From an uncultured Algibacter sp. (GTDB lineage: Bacteria > Bacteroidota > Bacteroidia > Flavobacteriales > Flavobacteriaceae), in NCBI RefSeq assembly GCF_947495925.1, contig NZ_CANMAU010000002.1, positions 372,001 to 436,000 of the forward strand: a stretch of DNA of 64,000 bases, written 5' to 3'. The position numbers were made by a program, and so were the translations under genes. Every line of letters begins with the position of its first letter. Position 1 is the first letter of the stretch. The notes below the pieces were generated by a model, which saw only the letters and a program-made list of their open reading frames with translations, was not told the origin of the DNA and ran no database searches. Positions 63,682-64,000 of the stretch are shown here, piece by piece.

Positions 63682-64000
63682 TTAACCAATAATCATTCCA
63701 GCAATAGTAGCCGAAATTAGAGAGGCAATAGTGCCTCCTAAAAGTGCTTTCATACCGAATTTAGATAGGGTTTTACGTTGCCCCGGAGCTAACGAGCCTA
63801 TGCCTCCAATTTGAATTCCTATTGAAGCGAAATTAGCAAATCCACAAAGCATGTAGGTGGCCATGATAATAGATTTTTCATATTTAAAATGTGTTACATT
63901 AGCTACATTTTTTAAGTCTGCTAGTTGTATATAGCCTATAAACTCACTGGCAGCTAATTTTATACCTAAAAGTTGGCCCATCAATGTCATATCTTCTTTT
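63682..64000 (-). CDS. NupC/CNT family nucleoside transporter, C-terminal part only
   Basis: The gene runs off the right edge; about 105 C-terminal residues are seen. The pattern GIKLAASEFIGYIQL, YMLCGFANFASIGIQIGGIGSLAPG and a last membrane helix is the concentrative nucleoside transporter C-terminal gate region. It imports nucleosides with sodium or protons through the inner membrane. The frame remains open to the edge, so the true start is outside. Confidence 0.9.
   Translation of the reverse strand, partial: KEDMTLMGQLLGIKLAASEFIGYIQLADLKNVANVTHFKYEKSIIMATYMLCGFANFASIGIQIGGIGSLAPGQRKTLSKFGMKALLGGTIASLISATIAGMIIG

Noticed and set aside
1-64000. CRISPR arrays, insertion sequences and prophage
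   Set aside because: No regularly spaced repeats, transposase frames or phage structural genes were found. The 'holin family' gene at 13939 is a common chromosomal membrane protein.

Overview
The window reads as chromosomal DNA of a marine-type Flavobacteriaceae bacterium (Bacteroidota). The support is low GC, absence of Shine-Dalgarno sites, promoters of the TTG-N18 to N20-TAnnTTTG type, and typical gene neighbourhoods: BamA-UppS-DUF6089-NadK-CBS-PdxJ, Tig-ClpP-ClpX, a FolK-deoxynucleoside kinase fusion, and LytS/LytTR signalling with TPR repeats. Both edges cut genes: a von Willebrand A lipoprotein on the left and a NupC-type nucleoside transporter on the right.

Layout. 0.4-3.9 kb: LytS-like kinase, LytTR regulator, gamma carbonic anhydrase. 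4-12.3 kb (minus): MurI, two OmpH/Skp chaperones, BamA, UppS, DUF6089, NadK, CBS protein, which is an envelope biogenesis block. 12.4-17.9 kb (plus): PdxJ, hydrolase, holin-like membrane protein, trigger factor, ClpP, ClpX. 18-28 kb: OmpA/PD40 protein, GH3-type adenylase, DUF2797, LysE, S21, AsmA, YhhQ, FolK fusion. 28.2-36.3 kb (minus): a disturbed region with a gene split by an in-frame TGA, a decayed DUF481 fragment, a GH117-GH2 pair for agar-type oligosaccharides, a frameshifted methyltransferase, then intact DUF481, methyltransferase and TrmH genes. 36.4-39.4 kb: MutS, tRNA-Gly and tRNA-Leu. 39.4-40.6 kb holds no gene. 40.6-51.5 kb is an accessory carbohydrate block: a second GH117, a repeat lipoprotein and a tight GntR-controlled operon. 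51.5-64 kb returns to household genes: WaaA, DegT aminotransferase, GalE, LspA, FabD, FAD oxidoreductase, kelch protein, 2TM-DHFR fusion, CBM48 protein, acyltransferase, ThyA and NupC.

The two most interesting items are these. (1) The operon at 42.5-51.5 kb combines an FCD-type GntR regulator, an isopropylmalate/tartrate dehydrogenase-family enzyme, a cyclase-family hydrolase, a DUF1537 acid-sugar kinase, an ACS-type MFS importer, a Gfo/Idh/MocA oxidoreductase and a secreted DUF5060 glycosidase-like protein. It looks like an undescribed acid-sugar catabolic route in which an IPMDH-like enzyme may stand in for PdxA2. A perfect palindrome sits just before the regulator's start codon. (2) The GH2-GH117 pair lies between a second copy of the methyltransferase gene and a decayed second copy of the DUF481 gene. 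The intact copies of both lie immediately upstream, which is the scar of a duplication or recombination event that brought in the glycosidases. No SusC/SusD pair, sulfatase, endo-agarase, CRISPR array or intact insertion sequence is visible.
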